In this document: piece after piece, positions 52,945 through 64,000 of the stretch
How the letters are laid out: each line of letters starts with the position of its first letter
Numbering within the stretch: position 1 is the first letter of the stretch
Assembly: GCA_030674185.1 (NCBI GenBank)
Contig: CM060315.1
Location: 85,372,454-85,436,453, forward strand
Direction: 5' to 3'
Source of the DNA: Monoplex corrugatus
Lineage: Eukaryota > Mollusca > Gastropoda > Littorinimorpha > Ranellidae
DNA: 64,000 bases
Made by a program: the position numbers and the translations under genes
The notes under the pieces: generated by a model
Databases searched by the model: none
What the model saw: the letters and a program-made list of their open reading frames with translations, nothing else
Told to the model about the DNA's origin: nothing

Positions 52945-53313
52945 GTGTGCTCATCTGTGGACTTTTTCACTGATCATATGATGTCAGGTGAGTTTCAGAA
53001 AGTCGTCATTTCTTTGAAGAATGCCCTGCTGAAGTGTCACCACCATCCAAAGAAACCAACTACTATTGTCCAGTGTTTCTTGAAACAATTTTATCGCCTA
53101 CTCAGCGGTCAGTCTCATAGGGTGCCGCCCACTCGATGCCATGACAAATCAAAACACAGCACATTATGCAAAAAAAATCCAATTTCAAACTACTTCACTG
53201 GCACAGAAAAACATGAAATGAAAGCGGAAATATCTATTGCCATAAAGGAAGCCGTAAAGCCAGCTGATGTCGGAAAAGTAGTGATTGTCGCAATCAAGAT
53301 GCCTGGTAATTGA
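52945..53313 (+). CDS. Hypothetical open frame inside a TTAA element
   Basis: 122 codons, the first being GTG. Composition is basic with Cys/His (CHHHPKKPTTIVQCFLKQFY, HDKSKHSTLCKK) and an amphipathic C-terminal part (MKAEISIAIKEAV). No family is recognised. It lies in the right half of the TTAA-bounded element and may be a transposase remnant or chance. Confidence 0.25.
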   Translation: MCSSVDFFTDHMMSGEFQKVVISLKNALLKCHHHPKKPTTIVQCFLKQFYRLLSGQSHRVPPTRCHDKSKHSTLCKKNPISNYFTGTEKHEMKAEISIAIKEAVKPADVGKVVIVAIKMPGN

Positions 53314-53399
53314 AAAAGCCGACTGAGTCAGCTTGCCATCCATTCAGGTTGGACAGAAAGCTGACTGAGTCGGCTTGCTGGACAATAACAGTTAAGTAA

Positions 53400-54015
53400 A
53401 TCCCAGTAAGAGGTTTTTCTAGCATTGATTAAATGTGTTCTTATTTACTAGCTGAGTGTAGCCTGTACCTCCAGTTTTCTAATGCGCACTGGACATTTCC
53501 ATTATCTATTGTCAGTAGATGGACTACTCTACAGCCCTGTATCCACCCCCAGATTTTAGTTAGATTCAGATACTTACCTCCACTTCTTCCTGCTCACATA
53601 ATCTAGTAAACAGAAAATGCACTTGCACACAAAAACAGATTATCCCTTTTGCCTCGTATAGTGTGGAACTAGAGTTAGTCATAAAAGATTTTTACAAAAT
53701 CAGAGTACAGAATATCATTAAAGAAGGAAAAACAAAGACAGCAACCTTACACACTTTGTAGCACAAAATAAGCAGTCAGATTGACCATGATATGTTTTAC
53801 ACATAAAACTGTAAGATATGAAAATAGGCCAACATAATTAGGATGTTGATGAAAATTCATACATGTATACAAGTTCACAAATACACATGCCTGTGAATTA
53901 GCACATACCAGCACAAGTACTTACTGCCCATTATGCTAATGGCATGCAGAACTACAGCAAAGATTCTCCACTAGTATCTGTTCAGGGCCAGCCTCTGTAT
54001 AGTACCTCAGGTGTG
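53400..54015. other. Unrecognised AT-rich sequence
   Basis: No gene, RNA or mobile-element signal was found. Confidence 0.5.
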
Positions 54016-54021
54016 CTCCTT

Positions 54022-54625
54022 GGTCTCTTTCTGTTGTTCTTCAGAAGTCTTCTATCTATGTCCCTCTGGTATCCAGTGAAAGGCAGTCTTATCCTGGTCT
54101 CTTTCTGTTGTTCTTCAGAACTCTTCTATCTATGTCCCTCTGGTATCCAGTGAAAGGCAGTCTTATCCTGGTCTCTTTCTGTTGTTCTTCAGAACTCTTC
54201 TATCTATGTCCCTCTGGTATCCAGTGAAAGGCAGTCTTATCCTGGTCTCTTTCTGTTGTTCTTCAGAACTCTTCTATCTATGTCCCTCTGGTATCCAGTG
54301 AAAGGCAGTCTTATCCTGGTCTCTTTCTGTTGTTCTTCAGAAGTCTTCTATCTATGTCCCTCTGGTATCCAGTGAAAGGCAGTCTTATCCTGGTCTCTTT
54401 CTGTTGTTCTTCAGAACTCTTCTATCTATGTCCCTCTGGTATCCAGTGAAAGGCAGTCTTATCCTGGTCTCTTTCTGTTGTTCTTCAGAAGTCTTCTATC
54501 TATGTCCCTCTGGTATCCAGTGAAAGGCAGTCTTATCCTGGTCTCTTTCTGTTGTTCTTCAGAACTCTTCTATCTATGTCCCTCTGGTATCCAGTGAAAG
54601 GCAGTCTTATCCTGGTCTCTTCAGA
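54022..54625. repeat. 74-bp minisatellite
   Basis: About eight units of 74 bp: CTGGTCTCTTTCTGTTGTTC, TTCAGAA(C/G)TCTTCTATCTAT, GTCCCTCTGGTATCCAGTGA and AAGGCAGTCTTATC. The only frequent variant is AACTC/AAGTC. Confidence 0.95.
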
Positions 54626-54874
54626 TGATGTAGTGTAGAAAAATACACACAGGCACAGATGTATTCAAACAAAACACATAATGCTTTTTCGTGAAGACTT
54701 TTTCTTTTCAAGTCAGCACAAAAATGAACTATGTATCTTTTGAACAACAAACGTAAATGGCCTTGAATCTCACAATTTTTTTTCTAACACGTGCGAACCA
54801 AAGAAAGCATAGGTAATACTGCCATAGAACAGATGAGGGTGCATTCTACCTGTAGTAAAGACTGGGGTGCACTG

Positions 54875-55145
54875 CACTTTGAGATTTGAAAGACGAGGAA
54901 ACTTGTTCAGTATATCATTGTATTCTAACTTAGGTAGAAAGAATTTTAAACTTGAAAGACGAGGAAAATTGCACAATATGTTGTTGTACTCAAACATGGA
55001 TAAAAAGTAATAAATTTTGAAAGACAAGGAAAAGTCTGTAAGTATATTATTGTATTCAAACTTGGGTAAAAGAATGAAAATTTGAAAGACAAGGAACCCT
55101 GTTAAGTGTATTATTGTATTCAAACTTGGGATCAAAAATAAACTT
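54875..55145. repeat. Degenerate ~60-70-bp tandem repeat
   Basis: Four diverged units each with TGAAAGAC(G/A)(A)GGAAA, TATTGTATTC(A/T)AACTT and TAAAAAG-type spacers. The minus-strand reading repeats (F/L)EYNNIL...FPRLSSLK, a leucine-rich-looking period, but no start, splice sites or continuation support a gene. Confidence 0.6.
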
Positions 55146-55149
55146 GGGA

Positions 55150-56520
55150 GGAAAAAATTAAAACAAAAGCAAAACATCACATGTGAAGGAGAATAATTGA
55201 GTGGTGAATGTATGGAGTTTTGTTTTCATTGTCTTTCGAGGGAAATTGAAGGCTGCACTTTGCAGCTTTAATCATTTCTGACAATATTCTGAACTTGAGT
55301 CAGTGATGACCATAATTGTGATTGATGATTAGTTGGTTTGTCATTGGTTGGTTTGTCATTGTTTTTGTTTGATAATTTTTGTCGGGAAAAAAGGGAACTG
55401 TGGTGTGATACAGGTGTGTCAATGTATTATGAACTTAAATGATTTTAATCAGTGGTGAATTTCTCTGGGAAAAAAAGGTTTGTAATGGGTAATATTGGAC
55501 TGTGCTTGGCAGGGTTATTTGTGTTTAAATGTCTGTTCTGTTGTTCTAAGATGGTGCTAAGTTCAGTCCCAGGTTCTCAGTAACCAGTGATAAACTCTGT
55601 AAACAAACACTTGTCTTGCAGTGTTATTTCTTTCTTTCTCTGTCTTGGTGCTTTGTTTGCCTTCTTTGTTTTGGATATTTATTTTACTAATTTTGTCACT
55701 TATGTACAAAATGGTGGATGACTCATTCTTCATCATATCATCAAAACAGTTGGGCATAAACTGATGATGATGCTGAAATAGCTGAAATTGGGTTGTACAT
55801 AAAGCAGCACCAAATTCAGATGGCAGCACTGTTTCAGTTTCTCTTTTTTCTCTTTTTTTTTTAACAAAGAGATGGTGTGTACGTGTGTGTGTGTGTGTGT
55901 GTGTGTGACAGAAATGTGTCAGCTAATGTTTTCAGCTATTTGTTATGAAACTCTACCACATTTGTGAAGGAGGTGCGGACCATTGAAGAGTCATGAATTT
56001 GTAAGTTTTGACAGTCATAGCATGAAGATCAAGATCACAAGGGTAAAAAAGTTCTTCACTCAGCACTTTTGAGGAAGGTGTGTAAACAGCACTTCCTCAG
56101 GAACTTGTGAACAAAATGTTAATTGTTTTCAGTTTTGTGACAGTCTGACATTGGCCTAACTTAGCATCAAGTTTCATTTTTCTTCTTCTTTTATTCTCCA
56201 TCTGTATAGTTGGGCCACATCTAGCTATGAATGTAGCTTTTTTTTTCCAGTTCCTGCCAGCTGCCAAGGAGCTTTGTGGTCAGAGCAGTTGTAGTCAGAC
56301 ATGTCTCATCACTCCATGTTGTCCTGTTGAGGGACAGGGCCCGCACTGCTCTATCCTGAAGGGAAATCAGTGGGCAAGCACCAGTCTCATCTGATGTATA
56401 CAAGGGTCATGCGATAAATAGCAAGAATGTACTAATAACTGAAAAAGTAATCATCACACCAGCTTGAAACTTTTCACACACCTAATCCAATTGTACCATT
56501 ATATAATGACATTATATACA
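55150..56520. other. Intergenic sequence, no gene seen
   Basis: AT-rich, with a short (GT)n at 55883-55907. Nothing else was recognised. Confidence 0.5.
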
Positions 56521-56559
56521 AATATTATCATGTCATCTGTTACAACATCATGTTACATG

Positions 56560-57690
56560 GACACTTCAGAATCGAAGAACAGTACTCTTATCCAGATATT
56601 TAAGTGTTATAAAGGAAGTTCTGGTGCAGATATATTAAAAGCACTAGGAAGTATATGCAGGACCCAATTTTTTCATAGGCTGCAGTCTGTGAATGGGTGT
56701 CATAATTTAAAGATGGATGAAATGACATTAAAGAAGAGCATAGGCCACCAAGTCCAATTGAAACTAAGAAAAATGTTTTAAAAATTTGAGAAATCTTGAA
56801 TGAAGACAGGTGAAGAACATGTGAAGATATTACTGATGACATTGGTTTTAATCATGTAGAACATGTGAAGATATTACTGATGACATTGGTTTTAGTCATG
56901 TGTCATTTCATGTCATTTTAGCTGGTAAATTTGGAATGAGATGTTTTGCAGCAGAGTGGGTCCTTCACCGCCTTACTGAAGATCAAAAATGGACCTGCAT
57001 CACTCTTGTAGTGACTGTTAAACAAACCAGTACAAAAATGAGGGTGACCGCATTTTAAATGGGATAGTTGCTACTGACAAAATTTAGGTTAGAAGCTATG
57101 AGCCAAATTTAAAGAGATAATTGTTGGAGTAACACACTCTTGTCTCTCCAATGCCCATCAACATTTAAAAGAAAGAAAGAAAATTTAGAGGTGATGATGA
57201 TATGTGTCGATGATAACAAGGGTGTATTGATGGTGTGTAGGGTGTATTGATGGTGTGTCTTGTACCAATGGTTCAAATTGTTAATCAAGAATACTACAAG
57301 ATTTTTTTAAATGAAAATACTGAGACCTGCAATCCAAAAGAAACTTGAAATACTGTTATTGATTTGCTTGTAACACACGACATAGCATCTTGCCACAAAG
57401 CAGAGAGGGTGACATCATTTATGACATCATGTCAGTGGGATCTCTGCCACATCCTGCCTATTCTCCAGATGTGAGATGGCCAGACTGATTTAGTTCCTAA
57501 GGTGAAAGAACCCTTCTGTGTCATGTTTTTCTACAATCTAGATGTCTTGAAAGTGGAGATGACCATGCAGGAGCGACATATCAATTTTGATTGCCTGCAC
57601 GTGGGCACTATGGACTTGCCCAACAGATGGGAATTAGTCATTCAGGAGGAGAGATGTTACATCACATCAAAGGAATATAGAAAGGTACTG
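56560..57690 (+). pseudogene. mariner-like (Tc1/mariner) transposase fossil
   Basis: Reading across frames on the plus strand gives the mariner order: helix-turn-helix region STLIQIFKCYKGSSGADILK, CRTQFFHRLQSVNGC (R-T-Q-x-F-x-R), IETKKNVLKI and ITDDIGFNHV, KFGMRCFAAEWVLHRLTEDQ KW, later HPAYSPDVRWPD (the PHPxYSPDLxPxD block with its Asp), PKVKEPFCVMFFYNLDVLKV and a C-terminal RWELVIQEERCYI. Stops and shifts occur throughout, and the first two catalytic Asp blocks are not clear. No terminal inverted repeats were found. Confidence 0.72.
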
Positions 57691-58014
57691 ATCATTATCT
57701 CATACATTTTTATAGGTGTATTCTCACCATTTATTGAATGACCATTATAGTGATGATCATAGCTCTAAAGGTGATGTAACTGATGATGAATGAGTGTGGT
57801 GTATTAAATGTAGATGTGTGTATATTTTTGCTGTTTTTTATTGAAATGATAATCATCATGTGACACCCTTTGCCAGATACCCCCAGATGTATAAAAAATG
57901 CCTATGGCCAGAATGCCTTTAACACTCATTAATTCATTATATTTGAGAAGAAGGGAGAAAAGGGAAGGCAGAATTTTCTCCAGGATCCAAGTTCATTGCC
58001 ATCATTCTGTCTTT

Positions 58015-58185
58015 TTAACCCTTTGACTTGCTCATCCTGTCCACCAGCAGCAAAAGCTTGATCTTGTCACTCCATCACCATGTTCAGCTGTGAGAAGCTG
58101 GTAGATAATGTGATGTAGTGAATAGATTTTTCTGTGGATCCTGGCTTTATGATGCAGAAAGGTGATGGACAGGGCCAAGAAGTCA
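58015..58185. repeat. Diverged TTAACCCTTTGACT-type repeat
   Basis: TTAACCCTTTGACTTGCTCA begins at 58015, followed by GTCCACCAGC. The far side contains AGAAGCTGGTAGATAATGTG and, at 58177-58186, AGTCAAAGGG without TTAA. It looks like a decayed, longer member of the 80-bp hairpin family. Confidence 0.5.
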
Positions 58186-58718
58186 AAGGGAAGGCCTGTG
58201 AAATCCAGTCTGTGTTGTCTGATAGAATTTTTGTTGAAAACAGTTGTCTAGAACAGTATTGATCGTCACGGGCTGTCATCTTGTGTTGTTGCTATTTCAG
58301 TTTTTCTCTTCCTGACATAATGTCAGGTAGAGATTTCACTTATAATGAACCCTTGCGCTTAGCAAAAGATTGAGTCTCACAACAGTTTATCCACATTCAT
58401 TCTGTGATGTTATTGTTGACATACCAAAGATGCTGAGAAATGAAGGTTTGGATATGCTTGAACTAGTGAGACTGGAACAGTGTTTATGATCATGGTACTT
58501 ATAGTCCCTAATTTTGTTTATCAGTTTGTATAAATCTTCTTATTCTGAGAGAATTTGATAGCACAGTTTGACTTGTTTCTCATGTAATTCCATCGATGTA
58601 TTTAGATCTATAACTGTCCAACAGAGTTGTAATCATGTATTAATTGGTGGATTTAAGAAATGTCATATGCTGAGGCATTTTCACTTGTTTCATAGACTAG
58701 ACTGTCATGAAGTATCAT

Positions 58719-59352
58719 CATCATCATCAGGTGCCCTGCCGCATGGCGTTGGCGATCATGGACTTCCATCTGTCTCTATCTCTCGTTGCCGCTAGCATCT
58801 CCCCCACCCTCCTCGTCCCCAGCCACTCTGCAAGTCTGTTCAGCATTTTCTCCCTGGGTCTACCTGGTGCTCTCTTTCCCTCCAGCTTTCTCGTTGTGAC
58901 CAGGTGCTCCAAATCCTCCTTCCTCATAAAATGGCCTATAAATGTTGCCTGTCTTTTCCTACTTGTGTCTGCCTCCATCAAGACTGTCTCGTTTGTTTTC
59001 TTTGCTGTCCATGGAACTCTCAACATTCTTCTGAGAAACCACATCTCGGCTGCCTCAATCTTGTTCTGGCTTTGTTTGTTGACTGTCCACGCCTCGCATC
59101 CGTACAACAGTATTGGTTCTATATAACATTCAAGAACTCTCTTCCTGATGTTAATTGACAGGCATTTGTTGGTAAGAATGCTTGTCATCTTTTTGAATGC
59201 TGTTTAGGTTTGGCCGATTCTGCTGGCTATTTCTGATGTGCATCTGCTGTCTGATGAAATGATCTTTCCCAGGTATTTGAATTTATCAACCTGTGTCAAG
59301 GTTGTGCCATTTGCTGTTATTTTGCATGAGGGGATTTCATGTATTTTACTGA
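58719..59352 (-). mobile_element. RTE-like LINE, 5'-truncated 3' end
   Basis: The CAT-repeat tail is at 58717-58729. The minus strand runs without a stop from 59188 to 58727: [93 protein letters not shown] and ANAMRQGT. An upstream piece to 59352 includes the [18 protein letters not shown] region. One small deletion (ADTSRKRQATF) removes about eight residues. This is among the least mutated RTE copies here. Confidence 0.88.
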
Positions 59353-59359
59353 AGTATAC

Positions 59360-60620
59360 TTTTAAAAATGTGAACCAGATGATCTATTGTAATGTGGCTC
59401 ATACACTCTTACATACACTTTTCAGACGTGAACTAGAAGAGACATTGTATAGGAGTATTTATTTCCTTTGCTTTTAAATATAGGAATATTTGAAAGGAAA
59501 AAGGAGAAGAAATGCATTGTTTGATGCCTGGGTTCTGCATGCAGACTAGGATAGAAGAACATTTTCAGTTCAGTTTTAATTTAACCCCAGTTAAAGTGTC
59601 TGTCAGCAGCAAGTTTTTCAATTGTTCTGCTTTGGATTTCTCAGATTGCAAAAAAGTGTTTAATTAGCAAAGTTGCATCTTTTTGCAATGGCTGTGCAGT
59701 GAAGGATGTGATCAGTACTGGTAGTACATTATTGTCTGACATTGTGTGACAAACACACTAGTGTTGCATAGTTCCCAGCTCTGTTCAGTACAATGGTGGG
59801 GAGAGAAATGATGTGTGTGTAACGGTTTCTCTTTGTTTAAAACATTTCTTGTTAAAATGGAGAGAGAATTGTTTATGTAATAAATAGCACAAACTGTGTA
59901 CTGTTGTTTATGTAATAAATAGCAAAACTTGTACTGTTGTTTATGTAATAAATAGCACAAACTGTGTACTGTATGTATTCTTGTGTCCATTGGCAGAGGA
60001 ATCAAGGTGACTGGTTTCCAGATGAGAAAGATGGAATGTATTGTTCTAGTAGTAGTTATTGTTCCTGCTGAAGGGACTGTAGTTGTTTTTGTTTTTTTTT
60101 TTTTTTCAATTTTTATTGATGAAGAGACAGTGTATTTAGGCATTTTAGCCAAAGCATTTTCCTTTTTTTATCACGTTTTGGTGACATGACGTACACTTGC
60201 ATGTCAAATACAATTAAGATCTTTTACTTATAATTTTCTAAGATTAACAAATGCTTGGATCAGCATCCAGTATTCTAAAAAGTGCTTAGATTTGGTGGTA
60301 GGCCTACTTAATAAAACCAGATGCTGTATTTCTGGGACTTTATTTGAAAATGGATATTTGTTGATAGTCTACAGTTATTAACAATGTGCTGTCACTTTTT
60401 CTAGTGAACTTAAGAAGGTAATGGGAACAGTTTGTGTGCGTTCATCAACTGAATGGTACTGACGTAAGTGATATTACAAAAACATTATACATACATATAT
60501 ATAATTATATATACACATAGTGAGAGGGGGAAGAGAGAGAGAAATGTCAGTAGGAGGAAGGTTGCTGTTCTGCTGAAAACTTGGGTAAAGTTTATGTTGA
60601 TTTGTTGTCTTTTCTATGCC
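59360..60620. other. Intergenic sequence, short tandem units only
   Basis: At 59872-59970 there are three near-identical TTTATGTAATAAATAGCA units. The rest is AT-rich and unrecognised. Confidence 0.5.
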
Positions 60621-60626
60621 CATCCT

Positions 60627-60630
<4 letters not shown>

Positions 60631-60714
<84 letters not shown>
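60631..60714. repeat. (CT)n microsatellite
   Basis: A pure CT-dinucleotide run of about 84 bp. Confidence 0.97.
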
Positions 60715-60716
<2 letters not shown>

Positions 60717-60734
60717 ACTTTATATTGTTTTTTT

Positions 60735-60980
60735 GTTTGTTTTCTGGATTTGGGTCTTCCTCTTACTTATATGACTAATTATGTCGGGTGGTTAACTGTT
60801 TCTTTAACTTTTTGTTCAACTTTTTAAATTAATGTAAGTTTATCTTCAGTGAAGATATCACTTTATACTGTTCTTAAGTTTATTTGGCGGATTTGGGTCT
60901 TCCTCTTACCTATATGACTAATTACGTTGGGTGGTCAACTGTTTCTTCAACTTTTTGTTCAACATTTTATTCAACTTTTT
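60735..60980. repeat. Short diverged direct repeat around the (CT)n tract
   Basis: GGATTTGGGTCTTCCTCTTA C(T/C)TATATGACTAATTA occurs at about 60745 and 60889. Both copies are followed by GGGTGGT(T/C)AACTGTTTCTT. Confidence 0.8.
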
Positions 60981-61150
60981 CCGTTCAATTTTTTCTTCAT
61001 CTTTAGGGAAAAGATTCAAATGGCAGCCATGACTATATTTATAAATCTTTGTTTCAAGAAAACGTCGCCAAAAAATTTAATGACTTTGTTTTATGCTCCT
61101 TGCCATAAGGACAAAAATGTCAATGGCAATAAACCATTTTCAGTTTCAGT

Positions 61151-61158
<8 letters not shown>

Positions 61159-61235
<77 letters not shown>
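61159..61235. repeat. (CT)n microsatellite
   Basis: A pure CT-dinucleotide run, followed closely by an A-run. Confidence 0.97.
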
Positions 61236-61239
<4 letters not shown>

Positions 61240-61855
61240 AAAAAAAAAATGTGTGAGTGTTGATAGCAAAAAATTGATTACATTTGTTCACACAAAAAAT
61301 AAAAAGGAAAAACAGTGAACAGTTTCTTAGCATCAGTATCATCCAATTTGTTAAAGATCTTTGCACAGGATACTTCTTTGAAGGGATGATAGAGCACGAT
61401 GTTTTTGACTGACCTGATATTATGGCTGCATTCTTGTAGGATTTTGATAGCTCTCCTCTACTTTTTTAAACCAGTGATCTTTTTAAGTATAGGTGCCAAA
61501 TAAAATTCATTAGACTTGTGGGCCTTTCTTAAATCTAGAAGGTTTTGTGGGACTTCTCTTTTAATCTGCAAATCTTTTTCTTTTATACATTCTTTTATAG
61601 TATTTTTTGTCAGTTACTATTTTATCGTTACGTTTTGCAACACATTTTACATGCTTTTATACAATTCTTGGTGCTTTTCAACAGCAACAACAGCAAGTTT
61701 TGTTACAACACCACACACGCTTTATAATAAAATGTATCAGATTTGATCTAGACTATGAAAAATTATGATTTCAGGAAGTAAAATTGATTCAAAAAGTCCC
61801 ACAAAGTTTACCGATGTATTTCTAATTCATTGAAGATTGGTTTTTTTTTTTCAAA

Positions 61856-63775
61856 AAGCCCACAAAGATTGCTGATTAAAAAAGAATGCCATAAAGATGA
61901 ATGTAGAAAGATGGCTGGCTTAAAGAAAAGTCCCACAAAGATGCTGATTAAAAAAGAATGATAATGAAAGATGGCTGGCTTAAAGAAAAGTCCCACAAAG
62001 ATCGCTGATTAAAAAAGAATGCATAAAGATGGCTGGCTTAAAGAAAAGTCCCACAAAGATCGCTGATTAAAAAAGAATGTCAGAAAGATGGCTGGCTTAA
62101 AGAAAAGTCCCACAAAGATCGCTGATTAAAAAAGAATGCCATAAGATGAATGCCAGAAAGATGGCTGGCTTAAAGAAAAGTCCCACAAAGATCGCTGATT
62201 AAAAAAGAATGTCAGAAAGATGGCTGGCTTAAAGAAAAGCCCCACAAAGATCGCTGATTAAAAAAGAATGCCATAAAGATGGCTGGCTTAAAGAAAAGTC
62301 CCACAAAGATCGCTGATTAAAAAAGAATGTCAGAAAGATGGCTGGCTTAAAGAAAAGTCCCACAAAGATCGCTGATTAAAAAAGAATGTCAGAAAGATGG
62401 CTGGCTTAAAGAAAAGTCCCACAAAGATCGCTGATTAAAAAAGAATGCCATAAAGATGGCTAGCTTAAAGAAAAGTCCCACAAAGATCGCTGATTAAAAA
62501 AGAATGCATAAAGATGGCTGGCTTAAAGAAAAGTCCCACAAAGATCGCTGATTAAAAAAGAATGTCAGAAAGATGGCTGGCTTAAAGAAAAGTCCCACAA
62601 AGATCGCTGATTAAAAAAGAATGTCAGAAAGATGGCTGGCTTAAAGAAAAGTCCCACAAAGATCTCTGATTAAAAAAGAATGCCATAAAGATGGCTGGCT
62701 TAAAGAAATGTCCCACAAAGATCGCTGATTAAAAAAGAATGTCAGAAAGATGGCTGGCTTAAAGAAAAGTCCCACAAAGATCGCTGATTAAAAAAGAATG
62801 TCAGAAAGATGGCTGGCTTAAAGAAAAGTCCCACAAAGATCGCTGATTAAAAAAGAATGTCAGAAAGATGGCTGGCTTAAAGAAAAGTCCCACAAAGATC
62901 GCTGATTAAAAAAGAATGTCCATAAAGATGGCTGGCTTAAAGAAAAGTCCCACAAAGATCGCTGATTAAAAAAGAATGTCAGAAAGATGGCTGGCTTAAA
63001 GAAAAGTCCCACAAAGATCGCTGATTAAAAAAGAATGTCAGAAAGATGGCTGGCTTAAAGAAAAGTCCCACAAAGATCGCTGATTAAAAAAGAATGCCAT
63101 AAAGATGGCTGGCTTAAAGAAAAGTCCCACAAAGATCGCTGATTAAAAAAGAATGTCAGAAAGATGGCTGGCTTAAAGAAAAGTCCCACAAAGATCGCTG
63201 ATTAAAAAAGAATGCCATAAAGATGGCTGGCTTAAAGAAAAGTCCCACAAAGATCGCTGATTAAAAAAGAATGCCATAAAGATGGCTGGCTTAAAGAAAA
63301 GTCCCACAAAGATCGCTGATTAAAAAAGAATGTCAGAAAGATGGCTGGCTTAAAGAAAAGTCCCACAAAGATCGCTGATTAAAAAAGAATGCCATAAAGA
63401 TGGCTGGCTTAAAGAAAAGTCCCACAAAGATCGCTGATTAAAAAAGAATGTCAGAAAGATGGCTGGCTTAAAGAAAAGTCCACAAAGATCGCTGATTAAA
63501 AAAGAATGCCATAAAGATGGCTGGCTTAAAGAAAAGTCCACAAAGATCGCTGATTAAAAAAGAATGTCAGAAAGATGGCTGGCTTAAAGAAAAGTCCACA
63601 AAGATCGCTGATTAAAAAAGAATGTCAGAAAGATGGCTGGCTTAAAGAAAAGTCCCACAAAGATCGCTGATTAAAAAAGAATGCCATAAAGATGGCTGGC
63701 TTAAAGAAAAGTCCCACAAAGATCGCTGATTAAAAAAGAATGTCAGAAAGATGGCTGGCTTAAAGAAAAGTCCCA
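61856..63775. repeat. 59-bp minisatellite
   Basis: About 32 units: AAAGATCGCTGATTAAAAAA GAATG, then TCAGAAAGATGG or CCATAAAGATGG, CTGGCTTAAAGAAAAGTCCCAC. Two main unit types (GTCAGAAAG and GCCATAAAG) alternate irregularly. The edges decay gradually (61790-61856 and 63776-63900). Confidence 0.95.
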
Positions 63776-64000
63776 GAAATCACTGCTTTAAAAACAAATG
63801 CAATGAAGATTGCTGATTGTAGGAAAGTTCCGCACAAACCTGCTAATATGGGAAAGATTCCACAAAAGTTTGTAGGTAGAATGAAAGCCCCACAAAAAAA
63901 TCCTATTGGTGCAAATTTCCCATAAAAAAAAATTTTCTAATAAAAAGAAAAGAAATTAGTCAAGCTATTCTAACCATCTCTTTTTTCCCACTAAAAAGGC
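63776..64000. other. Decayed array edge
   Basis: Diverged fragments of the 59-bp unit (AAAGTTCCGCACAAACCTGC, GAAAGATTCCACAAAAGTTT, GAAAGCCCCACAAAAAAATC), then low-complexity A-rich sequence to the window end. Confidence 0.6.

Larger units (their letters stand above)
52225..53395. mobile_element. TTAA-bounded non-autonomous (piggyBac-type) element
   Basis: The left end is TTAACTCTTATTGTCCG (52225). The right end (reverse complement, from 53395) is TTAACTGTTATTGTCCAG. It is 1171 bp long and contains a 40-bp tandem array (52503-52702) and a 122-codon open frame (52945-53313) of unknown family. Near the right end, AAGCCGACTGAGTCAGCTT (53316-53334) and AAGCTGACTGAGTCGGCTT (53358-53376) form an inverted pair with one mismatch. 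Confidence 0.65.

Noticed and set aside
57502..57741. Host exon encoding KEPFCVMFFYNLDVLKVEM
   Set aside because: Upstream and downstream frames show mariner transposase order, so it is a transposon fossil.

Overview
This is a eukaryotic, repeat-dense window. It is almost entirely the intronic body of one plus-strand gene with GT-AG introns, so it comes from an animal nuclear genome. The mix of RTE-, L2- and I-type LINEs, a DIRS element, piggyBac-like TTAA elements, a mariner fossil and long minisatellites suggests a marine invertebrate, most likely a gastropod mollusc. The species is inferred and cannot be fixed from the sequence.

Host gene: six exons (4869-4937, 12726-12828, 18025-18117, 43006-43152, 44057-44139, 50739-50841) join in frame into the C-terminal ~199 residues of an SLC35D1/SLC35D2-like nucleotide-sugar transporter, ending in TAG at 50839-50841. 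The 5' exons lie upstream of the window. The introns are 7.8, 5.2, 24.9, 0.9 and 6.6 kb, and nearly everything else here sits in them or downstream of the gene.

Layout. 1-4868: 46-bp and 33-bp minisatellites and LINE fragments. 4938-12725: RTE 3' ends, a TTAA-bounded piggyBac relic, a gag-like LINE ORF1 and a LINE tail, and an RTE inserted in another RTE with a target duplication. 12829-18024: one long decayed RTE carrying a small foldback insertion. 18118-43005: an L2 LINE, a short LTR (TRIM-like) element, a 51-bp minisatellite, an APE-type LINE split by a complete DIRS element (22642-28400), and two huge GCAG-rich tandem arrays ending at exon 4. 43153-50738: a 310-bp foldback element beside the exon 5 donor, an RNase H fragment, a decayed RAG1-N-terminus-like zinc-binding segment and an L2 3' end. 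50842-64000: TTAA elements, a mariner fossil, another RTE 3' end, and a 59-bp minisatellite running nearly to the window end.

The best-supported unusual items are: the DIRS element with inverted termini and a matching internal complementary region, landed precisely in a LINE endonuclease ORF; arrays whose unit resembles the exon 4 splice acceptor; two independent RTE-into-RTE insertions at nearly the same site; foldback elements with 12-bp target duplications; an 80-bp TTAA hairpin family; and the RAG1-N-terminus-like fragment.
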